A stretch of DNA of 64,000 nucleotides from Lactifluus volemus (GCA_022376515.1 WTXI01000006.1:992001-1056000); one strand, 5' to 3'. Shown: positions 1-12,766, counted from the stretch's first letter. Numbers and translations are program-made. Notes: a model not told the origin generated them from the sequence alone.

Positions 1-1
1 T

Positions 2-432
2 TTGTCCTCCTTCTTCACCGCACTAGGTAGTTTGACACCCTCAACTAGGACCGTTCCCCACGGTACATGACCTGATCCTACCCCTTCATTTTTCTCTTGT
101 CCCTGATCGATCTTACAGAAAGTGTCATTGATCGTATCCCCCACCCAGACCTACGCGACCGGCTGATCTTACTTCGAGGCATGGTCACATCCTTTGGTTC
201 CTCTGAGCGTTTTCGCTGAATGAGGTTCCCCACAGGCCGCTTCAGTCTTGTCGATTGTCTGCACGATTTCGCGTCGGCGGTCACCATTCACGGAGACGAC
301 GTCCTGGCTCATGCGAATTGGGAGATTGGTGAGACCTGGCTCCGACGTTACGGGTTCGTCGACTTGACCCTTTCGTGTGCCTTTTCTGTGGGCCTGACGA
401 CTGCTTATCGTGACCTCCTCGAACATGTATAG
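2..432 (+). CDS. C-terminal part of a DUF3425 (bZIP-type) regulator, cut by the window edge
   Basis: Three exons can be read: 2-62, 119-196 and 236-432, with introns 63-118 (GTACAT...TTACAG) and 197-235 (39 bases, with a CTGAAT branch-like site). The joined frame contains SVIDRIPHPDLRDRLILL and later HGDDVLAHANWEIGETWL. This is the pattern of the DUF3425 domain found at the C-terminus of fungal bZIP-like proteins: a hydrophobic helix, then an HGDDP...NWE-like block, then a WGF/YGF-like end. The N-terminus, and any basic-zipper region, lies left of the window, so DNA binding is inferred from the family and not seen. The second intron is short, so its exact ends are less certain than the first. 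Confidence 0.6.
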
Positions 433-1456
433 GTTCCTGGTAGATTCAAATACGTTGAATATCTCCAACAAATGGAGAAGGGACCATGGCTTGCCCGAGC
501 TGCGTATGGTTGATATCGCTCCTGACCAGCAGTCCACAACATAGACAGGTTAACAACGTTGTCGCGGCGGCCGCGCTTCCCTTTTTTTTTTTCTTCTTGT
601 GATCGTTTTGTGTAATATTACGCAGCCCTTTTTTTTTTTTGGCTTTTTTCACTTACGAGACACCCTTTTCTGTCTTTCCATCAGGTATATTCTGATTCTG
701 CTAGGTTGTCGTGCTATCGATCGTTGTATATATACTTTGACCTAATCTGAATGCTGACGGGTGGACCATCTTGAAATTTTCCATGAAGCCCAGAGCTGTT
801 TCCGTGTGCTCCCGTTCTCCCATTGATCACAATTCGGCTTTTTCGTAAGGGGCCGCACCCCGGGGAAATTATTTGCCGAGAGGTGGAGCATTGATGTTCA
901 TCAAAATGTTTCGCCTGGTGATCGCAATACTTTGTACGGCACGTTGGGCCATTTATCACACCGTATCCTCTCACACACTCCCTTTTCATTTACAAAAAAA
1001 AAAAAGTGACAGCTGCAAGGCCGTTTCTACTTTAACAAATGCGGTATAAACTCGGATAACCCATCAAAACCCGCAAATGACTGGCAAAATTAGGATGTCC
1101 CCGCGGTGTGCAGGTGAGGTTGGGCTTGCTTGTTGGATATTACAGTAATACAACGTTCCACTCGATTTCTCGTTCTGTCACTTTCCTTTTTCCTTTGGCC
1201 GGTTGCTCACGAGGCAACCTCGCCGAAACCTGGTCCCCCCCCCCTTGCGAGGACCCGGCAAGCAATGGTGGTGACGGTTGCGAAAAAAAAAAATTGCTTG
1301 GTTTAACGACATGCAACGCATCCTACTAGGCATCGGATGATGTCTGCTGTCGTTGCGCAAGGTTTCTCTGGTACTGTGATTCTTGCTCCTCGAGCGTCCC
1401 ACTGCCGGGCCGATGATGAGAAACCCTAAAACGGCGAGGGTTGGGAAGTTCATCGC
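433..1456. other. Intergenic stretch without a recognised gene
   Basis: About 1 kb between two convergent genes. It contains several T/A homopolymers (for example near 584-592, 629-640 and 993-1003) and a C run near 1235-1243. The open frames here are short, overlap on both strands and show no family motif. It probably holds two 3' untranslated regions. Confidence 0.5.
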
Positions 1457-4075
1457 TTACGGTAATGGATTTTCTTGAATAGCGGTGCACGCAAGGAAGG
1501 CGAGAAAGTTTAGGGCTACTTGACAAATGAAGACTACGCGCAGGGCATCTGCGTAGGAGTCTATGGCCGATCTTCGGAGCGTCGGGTCCAGCTCTTGAAT
1601 CACGTCAGTGGAATGCCTTTGTGAATGTTTAGATGTCGTGTTGATGCTCATAATGCAACTTCCTTCACCTTATACGTGAGATGAGCTATTTTTTTGTTGT
1701 CAGTTTATCTAGAATACAAGGCGAAGAATGATCTGAGCCATACAGCCTCTGCGTTGGGTCCGTAGATACGCTGCCGCAACCTCGACAAGAGAACGGCCTG
1801 AAGCAAAGTACCACTGAGGCTGACCCCGAGCACTTGTCCCGTTGTGCGGAAGAGATAGGTTACTGCGAGTATAGTTATCAATAATCTGAAAGTAGATTTA
1901 AATAAATAAAAAAGCCCCATACTCACAGCCTGTGGCTACTGCTACATCCGTTTTGGAAACACATGCGATGAGAGCCTAGGGAGAATCAGCCTGAAGACAC
2001 AGGAAGACCACGGAAGATTCCTACGATGAGGGTTGTCGTGATCACACTTGCCATCCCAAATCCTTGAGGGATGAGGTCCCCCCAAAGATGTAATTTTGAC
2101 GAGTTGTCGTTCCACATTGCAACCCTCGTGGTGGCGTAGAGGGCACCAATCGAAGACAGTAGTGTAAGTTTATATAGTTTCCCTGTCCGCCGCATGACCC
2201 TAAAAGGCAGACGGAAATGTGAGGCGAGCCATTAAACTTATGATAAACTGTTGGAATCAGCTGACCAGCCGGCGAAAACACTCCCCGACGAGATAGCAAC
2301 CTGAAACCGAGTTAGCGCACATTACACGTACACGAACACATTGACTGACCGAGTGGGGAAAAAGATGGAGACCTTTCAAATATAACAGTCAGGTCCATAT
2401 ATGCTGATCGGTAAAGGCCCTTACCTGCGTCTGTTGACGAGTTCAAACGGACCGCAGAAAAATACTGATTTGATCAGGGCATGTTTGGTTTAACATTCCA
2501 GGATGAAACACACCAATGGCACGTTGTAAATCTGGACACGATTGGTCAACCTAGAACTGCAGATGTCTGCCGCGACGCACCATAGAAAAAGCAGCCATAC
2601 TGCCGAAAAGATTGGATAGCGATACGGCAAGTGGAGTACGTTGCTTGATTAAGTACAATGGCATAACAGGATAAGGGGACCAATAGGCCTCCACGATAAC
2701 AAACACCGTGCCAAAAATTACGCTCGCAATAAATAGGCCGTAGACCATGGGGTGTGACCATGGAAGAGACTCGGTAGACTTGAGGCTAAAGCCAAGTAGA
2801 AGGAAGCCAATGGTGGCAGCAAGAGTAGCAGAACCAGCAAAATCCATACGGCGCAGTTTTGAGTATAACGATTGATTTGTCAGGTCTGAAGAAAGCGGGA
2901 TTGAAACCTTCAACGCCACCACGATGAACGAGAAGGCTAAGATGGGGATCTGATTGATTAACCGACGTCAGCCAACGAGTCAGACAACCAAACATGAGAC
3001 AGACCTGGAACAAAAAAGCAGATCGCCTACGGGAGATCTGTCCTTTAGCCTGTAGTCAGACAGCAACTCCGTTCGACCTACCATCCAAAGGCATCATTTA
3101 TCCACCCGCCTAAAGGGCCGCCGATACCCGCCCCAAGTCCAAACATACTACCCAAATTCATTACAGGGGAAGATTGATGAACGACACGATCCTTACATGT
3201 TTGCCATGCCTTGGTATAACCCTCGCTGCTTCCTGTATGGAAGCTTAGTTCGCAATAAACACGGCAGCGGCAGGGAACATACAACGGTATCAAATCCGTT
3301 ACTGCCACACTCGCGACTGCATGGTCCACTTATCAGCGACATGTCACCACGTAGAGTTAAATGATGTGATCCACCTGTCATTATCCTAAAAAAAATCACG
3401 AGTCAGATCCTCGGAACAATATCCAAAGGCGGGTACAGACCCTCCGCCACCCATACCAGCGACTGCTCTGGCAGCAATCAGTGCTTCCATTGAAGGGGCA
3501 AACCCACAACTTATTGTGCCCGCTCCTATTGATTCGACTCAAATGTCATCACCAACTCAGAATTACATATTCGAGGTTCAACCAACCGAACAATGTCAAA
3601 CCTAAAAGCATCGCACCCCGTCGCCCAATGATATCCGAAAGCCGACCTATACACACACGAACAGACAATTTTTCCTGACTCGGATGAGTGCGAGTTGAGA
3701 TGGATGGCACGTACCGTATAGTGGCGTAAAACAACAGACGGAGAGCAAGTAAGAGGTCCCGATATATGAGGCTTGATTAGATTTACTAAAGTAATTGCCT
3801 ATGGGCGTCATTAATGTGGCGACGATTGTCCCTAGAGACGGTTTCATCAGCGAGGGAGGGTGGTGCCACAGTACTTGCCTACCGTCCAGGGCACCTAAGA
3901 AAACAGCACTCCAAAGGCCAGTGAGAACCCAAAAGAGATCCGTCCTCGATATGTGAACGACTAGGGGGTCCGGGGAGGTTGGATTTGGGTATTCAGGGTC
4001 ATTGATTGCGCCGTGATTAGTGGGAGATGAGAGTAACGGAGTGGTTTCCAAAGAGGTCGAATCACTAGAACGCAT
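1457..4075 (-). CDS. MFS transporter, DHA2/Vba-like (14 helices)
   Basis: The protein starts MRSSDSTSLETTPLLSS at 4075 and ends CTAIQENPLP at 1457, interrupted by many short introns. Family marks are the first helix with the GALDGTIVATLMTPIG block once an intron is removed, the motif-A loop GRLSDIIGRRG, a second block AVAGMGGGG, then GLGAGIGGPLGGWINDAFGWR and the long run of helices from about 2900 to 2550. This is the drug:H+ antiporter-2 layout, closest in my memory to vacuolar basic amino acid transporters (Vba). The N-terminal ETTPLL resembles an acidic dileucine sorting signal, which fits delivery to the vacuole. Substrate cannot be read from the sequence. Exon limits between 2550 and 1926 are the least certain. 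Confidence 0.85.
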
Positions 4076-5454
4076 GGAGAACTGGTCAAAGGTCTGGAGA
4101 GAGGTTGGGTAGGTTTTATTTCATGGGAAAAGGGGGAAGGAGTATTAGTATGAGCAAGAGACGCTCACGTCTGAAATCTGCAGTATTTTTTCGACGGGTG
4201 AAGTCCGGAGAGAAAGAGACATCCGTAAGCTTTACTTATCTCTTTTCTTTTCTTCCAAGAACGACACGACTCCGACATTCGCGTCACAGTAGGGGAAACT
4301 GCTGAGCTGGTTCACGGGCCAGGCCGATCGTGCGCTTCCCGGGTACAGTGGGTTACATCGCCTGACGCCTCTCAGCCCCCAAAGGTGCGTAATCCTCAAT
4401 GTCATTGTCCGTAGACTTCGGGATGCGCACCTCTCATACAGATCGATCAACCCGCTTGCTCACTTACCTGACAAACTTGATCTACAACCTCGACCAGCAT
4501 GTTCGCTGCATTATTACCGGGCCAGATTTATCCCGACTGTTTGTTGATTGTGTAAGTGAACAATTTCCAGCCGGCGCCTGTTCCGCCCAACCCGGAGTGG
4601 TGACAGACAATCCGCGTGCGCAAAACAAACGGCAGGATTTAAATGTATATATGCATATACGCATCTTTCTCCTTTCAGCAGCGGGGTCGGTCCCTGGCCG
4701 AGACGGACCTATACTGTTCTGACCGCAGTGGTGGCACCGACTCGGAGACTTTTGACAGTTGGTGATCTAACGCCCTTGGATAAACATCCGCATTTGTGCA
4801 GAACATTGACCCTGGGGAACGTTTCAGGACCACGGGATGCTATAAAATCAAAAGACTTTCTTCATCGAATGGCAGAGCCTTCTGGGCAGGTACGATCCAC
4901 TTGATGAGAATTGTCGGTCGTACTAGAGCGACGAAAGTAGGGCTTTGCGTGCAAGTACTCGGGCGTCTCAATCACCATGTATTATACGCATCAGCATCAT
5001 CATGTGTCATCTACTACGAATGGGAGCGTTCAAATCATTTCTAGTGATGAGAATACTCGCTCGGTTCCATCCGTAACCGCCAGATATGTGCGCCACAAAC
5101 CATATTATTTTTCAACATATTGTGCAATGTGTCTCCAGTTCACCGCGGCTTTTGCATTTTCGACATGAGATTAGCGAAATCCTCCAAAGTCATCAATAAA
5201 AATGAAACCATCCATCTCTCTGATGACGAACGTGTCAATGTGATTTCAGAGGGGGTCAATTACATAAATTGGACGAATTTAGGGTGGGCCGGTCATAGCG
5301 CGTTTTGTTATTCAAATTACCGATTAAGGTGTGGTGACGGCCTCTTCCTCACTTTACCGCCCGCCCTGCCGCCCATCCCCCCTCTCTCGTTCGCTCATCC
5401 GCTCGCATCAAGTCACGACACGACTTCCCTCATTCTCAATTCCATTCACTTTTC
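4076..5454. promoter_or_regulatory. Divergent intergenic region, MFS transporter / AGC kinase
   Basis: 1.4 kb between two divergent starts. The last 110 bases before 5455 are strongly pyrimidine-rich on the + strand (from about 5340, CCGCCCGCCCTGCCGCCC and CT runs), the usual core promoter and leader of this genome. The short open frames inside show no family motif. Nothing else was recognised. Confidence 0.5.
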
Positions 5455-7930
5455 ATGCCCATACAGACCATTCAAACTCGTGGCCTTTTTTCGCATTCAA
5501 GGTCAACTGATAACTTACGGGCAACACGCACCACACCATCCACACCTACTAGCCCATGGAAGTCTATGTTCCGCATCGCAAGTCATTCATCAAGGAAGCT
5601 CCCCCTTGGTAGCAACAATCCCCCTCTGACCCTCAACACGGACCTTTCTACCTCAAATCCGCCCACGCCTAACCTACTGACCCCCGCATCATTTATTCCG
5701 CCCCCTCAACGTGACTCGTCCAATTCTTCCAATAACTCTTCAGAGTCCAATAATGAAAAAATTCCTGCTACTCCACCAGACCACGCAGCGTCGTCCCTCT
5801 TGGTCTCTCCCTCCCCAGACGCGTCGTTCGACGCGAGGCTCAGTTCGAGGTCAAAGCCAGGAAAGCTTCCGTCGATGACGCGTGAGAGAGGTGGCCCCCT
5901 CGCAACGTCGACATCAACAACATCTGGCAGCAACTACTTTCCTGATCCCCCTCCCCATTCCTCGGGACAACGTCCTCGTCCTGCCCGGTCCATGAGCGCC
6001 ACCGCGACTCGTTTTATCAGGCGGGTCGCATCTGCCCCGAACGCCAAGGGTCTTTTCAACCTTGGTTCCCGACAGCCGTCTGTCACGACAAAAAATGGCC
6101 TGTTATCTCCGGCAACGATTGTCCCATCAACGGTATCGGGAGCCGGAATAACAGCATCTTCCTCTAATGGTGATGGCGCGAGTTCCATCGAGACGGTTTC
6201 GTCTGTATCATCTTCAAACCGTGCACCACGTACTCTTAGTACACCAGCTTTACCCAAGGTTGCAGAGAATGACCCATCCCTTCCCGGGGAAAGCAAAGCA
6301 ACTTTCCGTCGTACCTATTCGAGCAATTCCATCAAGGTCAAGTCGGTGAGTAGTTATCTCCTCGTGTCACGCGCCTCTCACCTCTGACTATTCAAAAGGT
6401 TGAAGTAAGTCCGTCCAGCTTCCAGAAGATCAAGCTGCTCGGTAGGGGTGATGTCGGAAAGGTCTTCCTCGTGCGGGAAAAGAAGACAGGAAAACTGTAT
6501 GCCATGAAAGGTGCGCACGATTGAGTTGAAATCCGCAGTTTTCGTTCAATTTTCTTCGTACACAGTGCTCTCCAAGAAGGAGATGATTCAACGGAAAAAG
6601 ATCAAGCGGGCATTGACTGAACAGGAGATCCTGGCCTCCGCAAACCATCCTTTCATCGTGACTCTTCATCATTCGTTTCAGTCGGAAGATTATCTGTACC
6701 ATTGCATGGAGTACTGTATGGGTGGTGAATTTTTCAGAGCACTTCAAAGTCGACCAGGGAAATGCCTACCAGAAGATGCCGCCCGGTTCTATGCGGCTGA
6801 GGTGGTGGCCGCATTGGAATATTTGCACCTCATGGGTTTCATCTATCGTGATCTTAAGCCAGAAAGTAGGTTCCAGCCCGTGCGAGATCGGCATCATTGA
6901 TTTCCTCCGCCTCTAGACATCTTGTTGCACCATTCTGGACATATCATGCTGTCCGATTTTGACCTTGCAAAGCATTCTGGCGTCACTGGGGGGAGACCTG
7001 CGGTGATTCATCAGTCTGAACTCAATGGGGTGACCATTCACTGCTTCTTTGGTCTATGACCTTGTAGATCCTCACGTCTGATTTTTAATTAGCTTCCTCT
7101 GGTCGACACCAAATCATGCACGGCTAATTTCCGGACCAATTCGTTTGTGGGAACCGAAGGTTCGTATGATCTGATCTTACTCCTGCTGCATCTGATCGCA
7201 CCCGTTCTTTTCGGGCCCAGAATATATTGCTCCTGAGGTCATCCGAAACTCTGGTCACACCTCTGCCGTGGATTGGTGGACACTGGGGATCCTCATATAT
7301 GAGATGATTGTGAGCTTCAGCTAGTGTTCCGTCATGTCCGACTTACTCACGTGTCACAAAGTACGCCACAACGCCCTTCAAGGGGCGCGAGCGCACAGAT
7401 ACTTTCAACAACATTATCGGCCTCCCAGTACACTTTAGGGAATTACCAAAAATATCCCCGTAAGTGCATCGCTTCGGTTTATGCGACAGATACCAAATTG
7501 ACGTGCATATGTATGCCACAACAGTGCGGGCAAGGACATCATATCTCGGTTACTCGACAAGGAAGAGTACACCCGTCTCGGGAGCAAGACTGGGGCGAGC
7601 GAGGTGAAACAACACAAGTGGTTCAACAAAATCAATTGGGGATTGTTGAGGAATACAGAGCCGCCGGTGAGTGGTGTTACTTGATCAACGGTATCGCACA
7701 ACTGACTGACCGTGTCTGTTTAGATTATTCCTGCGGCCTCGAACGGAATTGACACGGTAAACTTTCGCCGAATGGAAGAATCCATGTCCCTCCATCTTGA
7801 GAACCAACAAAACGCAAGCAACAGTGGTGCCCAGACACCTGGTACACCTGACAGCCTGGAACTCACTTCGGGCGGTGACTTGTTTGGGGCGTTTTCAAGC
7901 ATTACACTGCACCACGATGGTGACAGCTAG
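5455..7930 (+). CDS. nrc2: AGC-family Ser/Thr protein kinase, NRC-2/Fpk1 type
   Basis: The first exon (5455 to about 6344) encodes a roughly 300-residue Ser/Pro/Thr-rich regulatory region. The kinase domain follows over several exons: glycine loop [13 protein letters not shown], invariant lysine in LYAMK, catalytic loop [13 protein letters not shown], then LSDFDLAK, then [13 protein letters not shown] and the long [18 protein letters not shown] region. DFD in place of DFG is the mark of the NRC-2/Fpk1/phototropin-like branch. In yeast Fpk1/Kin82 activate phospholipid flippases, and in Neurospora NRC-2 represses conidiation; here the role is inferred from family. Introns are near 6345-6399, 6510-6564, 6869-6916 and 7029-7091, with more downstream. 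The stop TAG is at 7928-7930. No frame breaks seen. Confidence 0.92.
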
Positions 7931-9522
7931 ACTGGTACGAGTCAGGTGCGACCAGCCACTGATTCTCTTTGGCAGTGTTGGACAAGCTGTTATAGAATCA
8001 GATTTGCGCATGGTTCCTGTGATTGTTGTTTCTGCCTTACCGACGAGCGCTTACTCTGGAGACTTTGACACGGGTTTGTTTCTCGAAAGCATTCACGCTT
8101 TGGATCCTTCCCTTCCCTTCCTTTACACTTTCCCTTCAACGTACACACATTCTTGCTGCTTTCGATTGTACCATTGATTCATCCATATCCTACCCATTGC
8201 ATTCATTCTTACGATTTGTGACCTGCGCATTTACACATTCTGATACCACATTACACGTTTTTACCAGCGATATGACTATTTAGAGAGGGCCTTGGATTAC
8301 CACTTATAGTACGGAAAGAAAGAGGAGGAAACTAGCTTATTCTGGAATACATCTAGCTGGTGCTGTTAAATTGACTAAAAAAAAACTTCGCCGTTGTTAC
8401 TTTTGCTTTCGCTGTTGTTTTGTTTTTGTCTTTTCTTCTTTCTTACGTGAGCTCGTCTCTCCGTCGAAAAAAAATACGGTGCATCTGACACGTCAACGCG
8501 TCAGAGAGATCTGAACGGAAGTAAAAAAAAACGGAGAGAGATATAACGGGAATTGATGGGGACGGGGACGGGGAGCAAAGCAAAAAGGAAGAAGGTGATC
8601 GGAATCTGAACCGGGGGGAGATTGCGTCACACTTTTGAGGGAGGGAGGGGAGAGAGAGGGGTACATGTAGTACACGAATTGAATTTGCAAGTGGGTGTGG
8701 GTGTGTGGGCCCCGCCGGAGCAAGATGGAGATGGATCGTGTCGTGAGGGTGAGGCGTGAGAAACCGCGTGGAAGGGATATGAAATGGGTGTCGAAATTGG
8801 GTTTTGGCTCATTGTACGCACGATCACGGCAAGGGGGAGGGGAGTTTTTGATAATCGAAATGAAAAGATGGATGGTGGACTGAGAGGAGAGGAGAGGAGA
8901 GGGGTAAGGACGACGGACGTAAGTCGGGTGGTCCAACTGAATGGGCCAGTTGGACGCAGGCAGGGAAGAGGGAGGCCCCGTCCGGGAGGGAGAGGGGAAA
9001 AGAATGTGTGGGAAAGGAAAAAAAAAGGCTGATAACGGGGGATCGAGGGATCTGGGATCTGTAGATCTTGAGATGGATTTGGGGGAGAAGTTTGTGTTGT
9101 TTCGATCAGTCGTTTCTGGGGGGTTTGGATGACAAGGACACGGGCCGGTGTAGGGGGAAGGGGGAATTGAGCGTGGCGTGGCGTGGCGTGGCGAGGCGAG
9201 TTTGGACGAGAGTTGCCGAAAAGAAAGAGGACCTCGGCGCCGAGGTGAGGATCACGGGGGCCTCGAAGGGGGACCGTTTACGTGGGTCCGGGACTTGACA
9301 CCCTTCTCCACCGTCGGGATCATGGTTATCCTATATTCTTTCACATTATATTTAGCCTCCGCGTCACCCACCCTAAGCTGGATCTGCCTCCCGCTCCCGG
9401 TATAACATTCCCCTCTCCCCGCGCGGCTCTTTCCCTGTCACTCCACATTCGACGACTTCTCTTCGTATAATCGAGTCTTCGCAACCATTCCGTCCCTACG
9501 TCCTGCTCAGTTCGACCAGCCC
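7931..9522. promoter_or_regulatory. 3' region of the kinase and long promoter of the HSF-type gene
   Basis: 1.6 kb without a recognised gene. From about 8490 to 9300 the + strand is unusually purine-rich (GAGAGG, GGGGA and GAAGG runs). From about 9300 to 9522 it switches to pyrimidine-rich, which fits the leader of the gene starting at 9523. A long open frame on the minus strand (8493-8936) is a low-complexity by-product of the CT-rich opposite strand and has no domain. Confidence 0.5.
9172..9202. repeat. Short tandem repeat of GTGGC units
   Basis: Four perfect copies of a 5-base unit (GCGTGGCGTGGCGTGGCGTG) followed by degenerate GCGAGGCGAG. It lies in the purine-rich part of the HSF-type gene promoter. 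Confidence 0.8.
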
Positions 9523-11714
9523 ATGGCCGACCTTTATCCCAATCAGTCTCCAACAAATTCATATCAACCACAGTCTTCATATCACCATCGTCCTCAAGAC
9601 TCTCAACCTCAGCAACAACAATACCATCCCTCTGCCTCCGTCGTCTACCCTCCTCGTCTTTTATCTTCCTCCCATTCGTCCCCAGATGATTCCGCGAATC
9701 ACACTTCGCCACCAAAATCTGACTCGGCTGCTCACTCGCCCCAGCTTCAGCAGCAGCCTCAAAGTCAGCAACAGCAGAGCCAACAACAGCAACAGCAACA
9801 ACAGCAGCAACAGAACAATATGACAAAAACAGACACCAAGCCACAAGCCACCTTCCTGACAAAACTATATGCGTAAGTGCACATTTCTATTTCCAATTTT
9901 TGATTCCCACCCCCCCCCCCCCCCCTCAAGTCTCCTCGAGCGCCCCGAAAATCACCATATGATTCGCTGGGATCCAGCTGGCGAGCATATCATCGTTGAA
10001 AGACCAGAGCAACTGGCACTACACGTCCTCCCAAGTATCTATCGTCAATCGAGATTCGCGAGCTTCTCCCGGCAACTAAACGTCAGCTGATTCTCATCTT
10101 CGCAAGTCTTTGCCCTTTGTCCTCATTTCCTACCTTGTTTAGATTTATGGTTTCATGCGCAAAGTCAATCTTCGTAACGTCGACCCCGCCATCGATGACC
10201 CCGACGCATCAACTTGGTGTAAGTTGATATTTCATCTCAAGTCCCACGCACGTCGCTCACTCATTCTTGTAAACAATTAGCTCATCCGACACTCAATCGC
10301 CACTCTCCCCCCGAAGTCGTCGCTAATTTCAAACGCAGAGTCCCACCCCGCCTTCCCAAGCCAAGGAAGCGCCCAGATGCCGACCAGAATCCCGCAAACC
10401 CCTCGCCGCGCTCAGCTTCTGGTCTTGGTGGTCTGCCCCTCACGATCCCCTCCTCTCTGGGTTTAACATCTTCACCAAAAAGTGGACGCGCTCGCGGCTT
10501 TTCTGCTCCTGGTTCCTATCAACCTTTGGCACAACCTGCAACCCCTGGTCAATGGGGTAACACCTACTCTCGTGCTCCTCTTCCTCCGCTCACTGTGCCA
10601 TCCGATTCCCCTGTGTCCCATGGTAGCCTGTACGCTGGTTCCCACGCCTTGCATTCTGTTTCTCCTGCAGATGACCACAGTAATTTCACCTCGCTTCAGT
10701 ATCCGCCTAACCGTGGCGACGTGATGGTGCCCTCTTCGACCTATTCTTCTTACCCAGATCAAAGCAACTGGTCCTTCTCTCCCGTTAGCAGTGGTAGCAG
10801 CTCGAGTCACTCTGGCAGTTTGACATCGCTTTTAAACCCTCCCTCCAACGGTTCTACTTATCCTCCCACTCGTCCAACTATCAACACGTCTTACCCATCG
10901 TCCCTATCTTCCGTCTCGATGCAACATAGCGCGTCTTCACTCTCTCCTGACAGTCGACCAGCTACAGGCTACTCTGTTTCGTCGATGTCGTCCCTTCCTT
11001 ATGATGACAATCACAACCATTACTCTAATGATTATTCTCGTCCAAACTCTGGTCACCACCGGCCGATCACCCCGACGTCGTCTCGACCCCCTTCTTCCAA
11101 GTCTAGCTATGCTCACTCGACTCTGAGTGTGCGGCGTCAACGACGGCACAGTCAAGCGGTCAACCCGTATCCAACGCCATACGAGCAACACATGGACAGC
11201 CGACCATCATCGTCCCCACAGCCCGGCAACGGAGAGGATCACGGTTTGCATCGTTCACGAAGTATGATCCAGTTGCCTACCGTGGACACCTACAACCACT
11301 ACGGATCAAGTCAGCCGGATTTTGCCTACTCGGCTGGGCCTTTGGGTAACGTTGGTGCTGGTGCTGGTGCAGGCACGCCATTAGATCAGACGATGGATGA
11401 TTGGAATAGTCGGTCAGTGCGACCTTCGACGTCTGCAAGTTCATTGTCGGCAGCCTCTCAAACGTCGTCCTCACAGGCGCACACCCCGCCGGTGACGGAC
11501 AATTTTGAGGACACGACCGTTCACCGCTGTGAGTTACTTGTTCTGAATCAACCCCCCGATCCCCCTTCGTAAATGTTTCCCTTTCTAACGCGCTGACTCT
11601 AGTTCTGAATGATCAGTCTCGCCCGATCTTGGTTATGTCGCGATGAATGAACAAATTCCACAATACGATGGTAAGACTGAAAATGTTTACGGCGCGGAAA
11701 CAGGGTCTGCATGA
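9523..11714 (+). CDS. HSF-type DNA-binding transcription factor
   Basis: The first exon gives a low-complexity N-terminus with a glutamine run at about residues 80-97. The DNA-binding domain then reads FLTKLYALLERPENHHMIRW, followed by SRFASFSRQLN and IYGFMRKVNLRNV. This is the winged-helix HSF domain with its recognition helix (SFSRQLNxYGFxK/R). It is split by introns near 9873-9930, 10081-10141 and 10219-10279. A basic patch (RLPKPRKR) follows, then about 350 residues rich in Ser/Pro/Tyr. The last intron most likely ends at GATCAG near 11617, giving the final exon ...SPDLGYVAMNEQIPQYDG and a stop at 11712-11714. I do not recognise a heptad-repeat region after the domain, so trimerisation as in true heat-shock factors is not supported. 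It is closer in build to Mga1/Sfl1-like factors, a guess from layout. Confidence 0.87.
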
Positions 11715-12654
11715 TGTGCCACGCCTTGATACCTTCTTTCCCTTGTCACATTCCTTTTTGTGTTGAAAGAGTCATTATATTAATCTCGCCGTCCCATGCT
11801 TTGATATGATTTCTTGCACTTCTTGCACGCTGCTTTTGTCGCCATCACGTTTTGTTTTTTTTGTAGCCCTCCCGACCGCCTCGCGGCCTTTGGCACTCCG
11901 CGCCCGATACCTTGAAGATGCCATATACCAGAGCCCAGAAATATTTGCTGCCTAGCTCCTCTCTCCATCATCCAGATTTTTTTTTGTCTTTTTTCCATGG
12001 ACTGGTTTTTTTTGTGCAGCAGGGCAATACAATTTCAGAGATGACCATCCTTGATCGGCTGAGCCATTCTGACGGAACGTTCCGTCTCGTATGACTGTTA
12101 CCAGTAAGCGACTTTACGGATGCTAATCGGCGAGTCAGCCAACCGCGCTCACTCGCTGACCGCGGTGCCGATCGCGCAACAATGATCGAAGGTGTATCTG
12201 GGGTCTTAAACCCATGGAGTTTGCCGAAAACCGACTACATGGCCCAATTCACGGAGGCCGCAGCTGCATCAACATCAGATAAGCATTTGATTGGTTCCGC
12301 CCACTTTTTGGCGTATAAAGGCGCCGGTCGTCCGCGGCGGAAAGATCAAACAGAACGTCTGATCGGTCCTCGCATACCCGAAAACGGACACCCCGCATGT
12401 GCGGTTCACCGCATCATCCAATCCACTTGCACCTGTCACTGACAAAGTATCCCAAAACGAGTAGGTACGACTCGGGATGCTGGACCAAACGCTCTCTGCT
12501 GCCTCTATTTCTCTCTCTTTCTTCATTGATTTTTTTATTATATCCGGCGCTTCCAACAGTTTTGTATATACCCTCCCCTCTCCCATAGCGCACCATGCAC
12601 ATGCCAAACTCGTACGATACAAACAACCCCCTTTTTTTTTTTTGCTCCCCTTCC

Positions 12655-12766
12655 TCACACACACACATATATATACACATACAAACATACAATTGTGTAT
12701 AGTATACGCATGCACGCACCGCACGGACACATACACGCGTACACGCGTGCATGTGTGCAAATGATA
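12655..12766. repeat. CA/TA/TG microsatellite
   Basis: CACACACACACATATATATACACATAC-type sequence followed by degenerate CGCACGGACACATACACGCGTACACGCG and GTGCATGTGTGC, about 110 bases in all. It is alternating purine-pyrimidine, the type able to adopt Z-form or cruciform structures. Confidence 0.85.

Noticed and set aside
8493..8936. 147-residue open frame on the minus strand
   Set aside because: It is the translation of the CT-rich complement of a purine island, with Ser/Pro/Thr bias and no motif. It overlaps open frames on the other strand.
12182..12442. Open frame with internal Ala/Lys segments
   Set aside because: No motif, no splice support, and it lies in a convergent 3' region.
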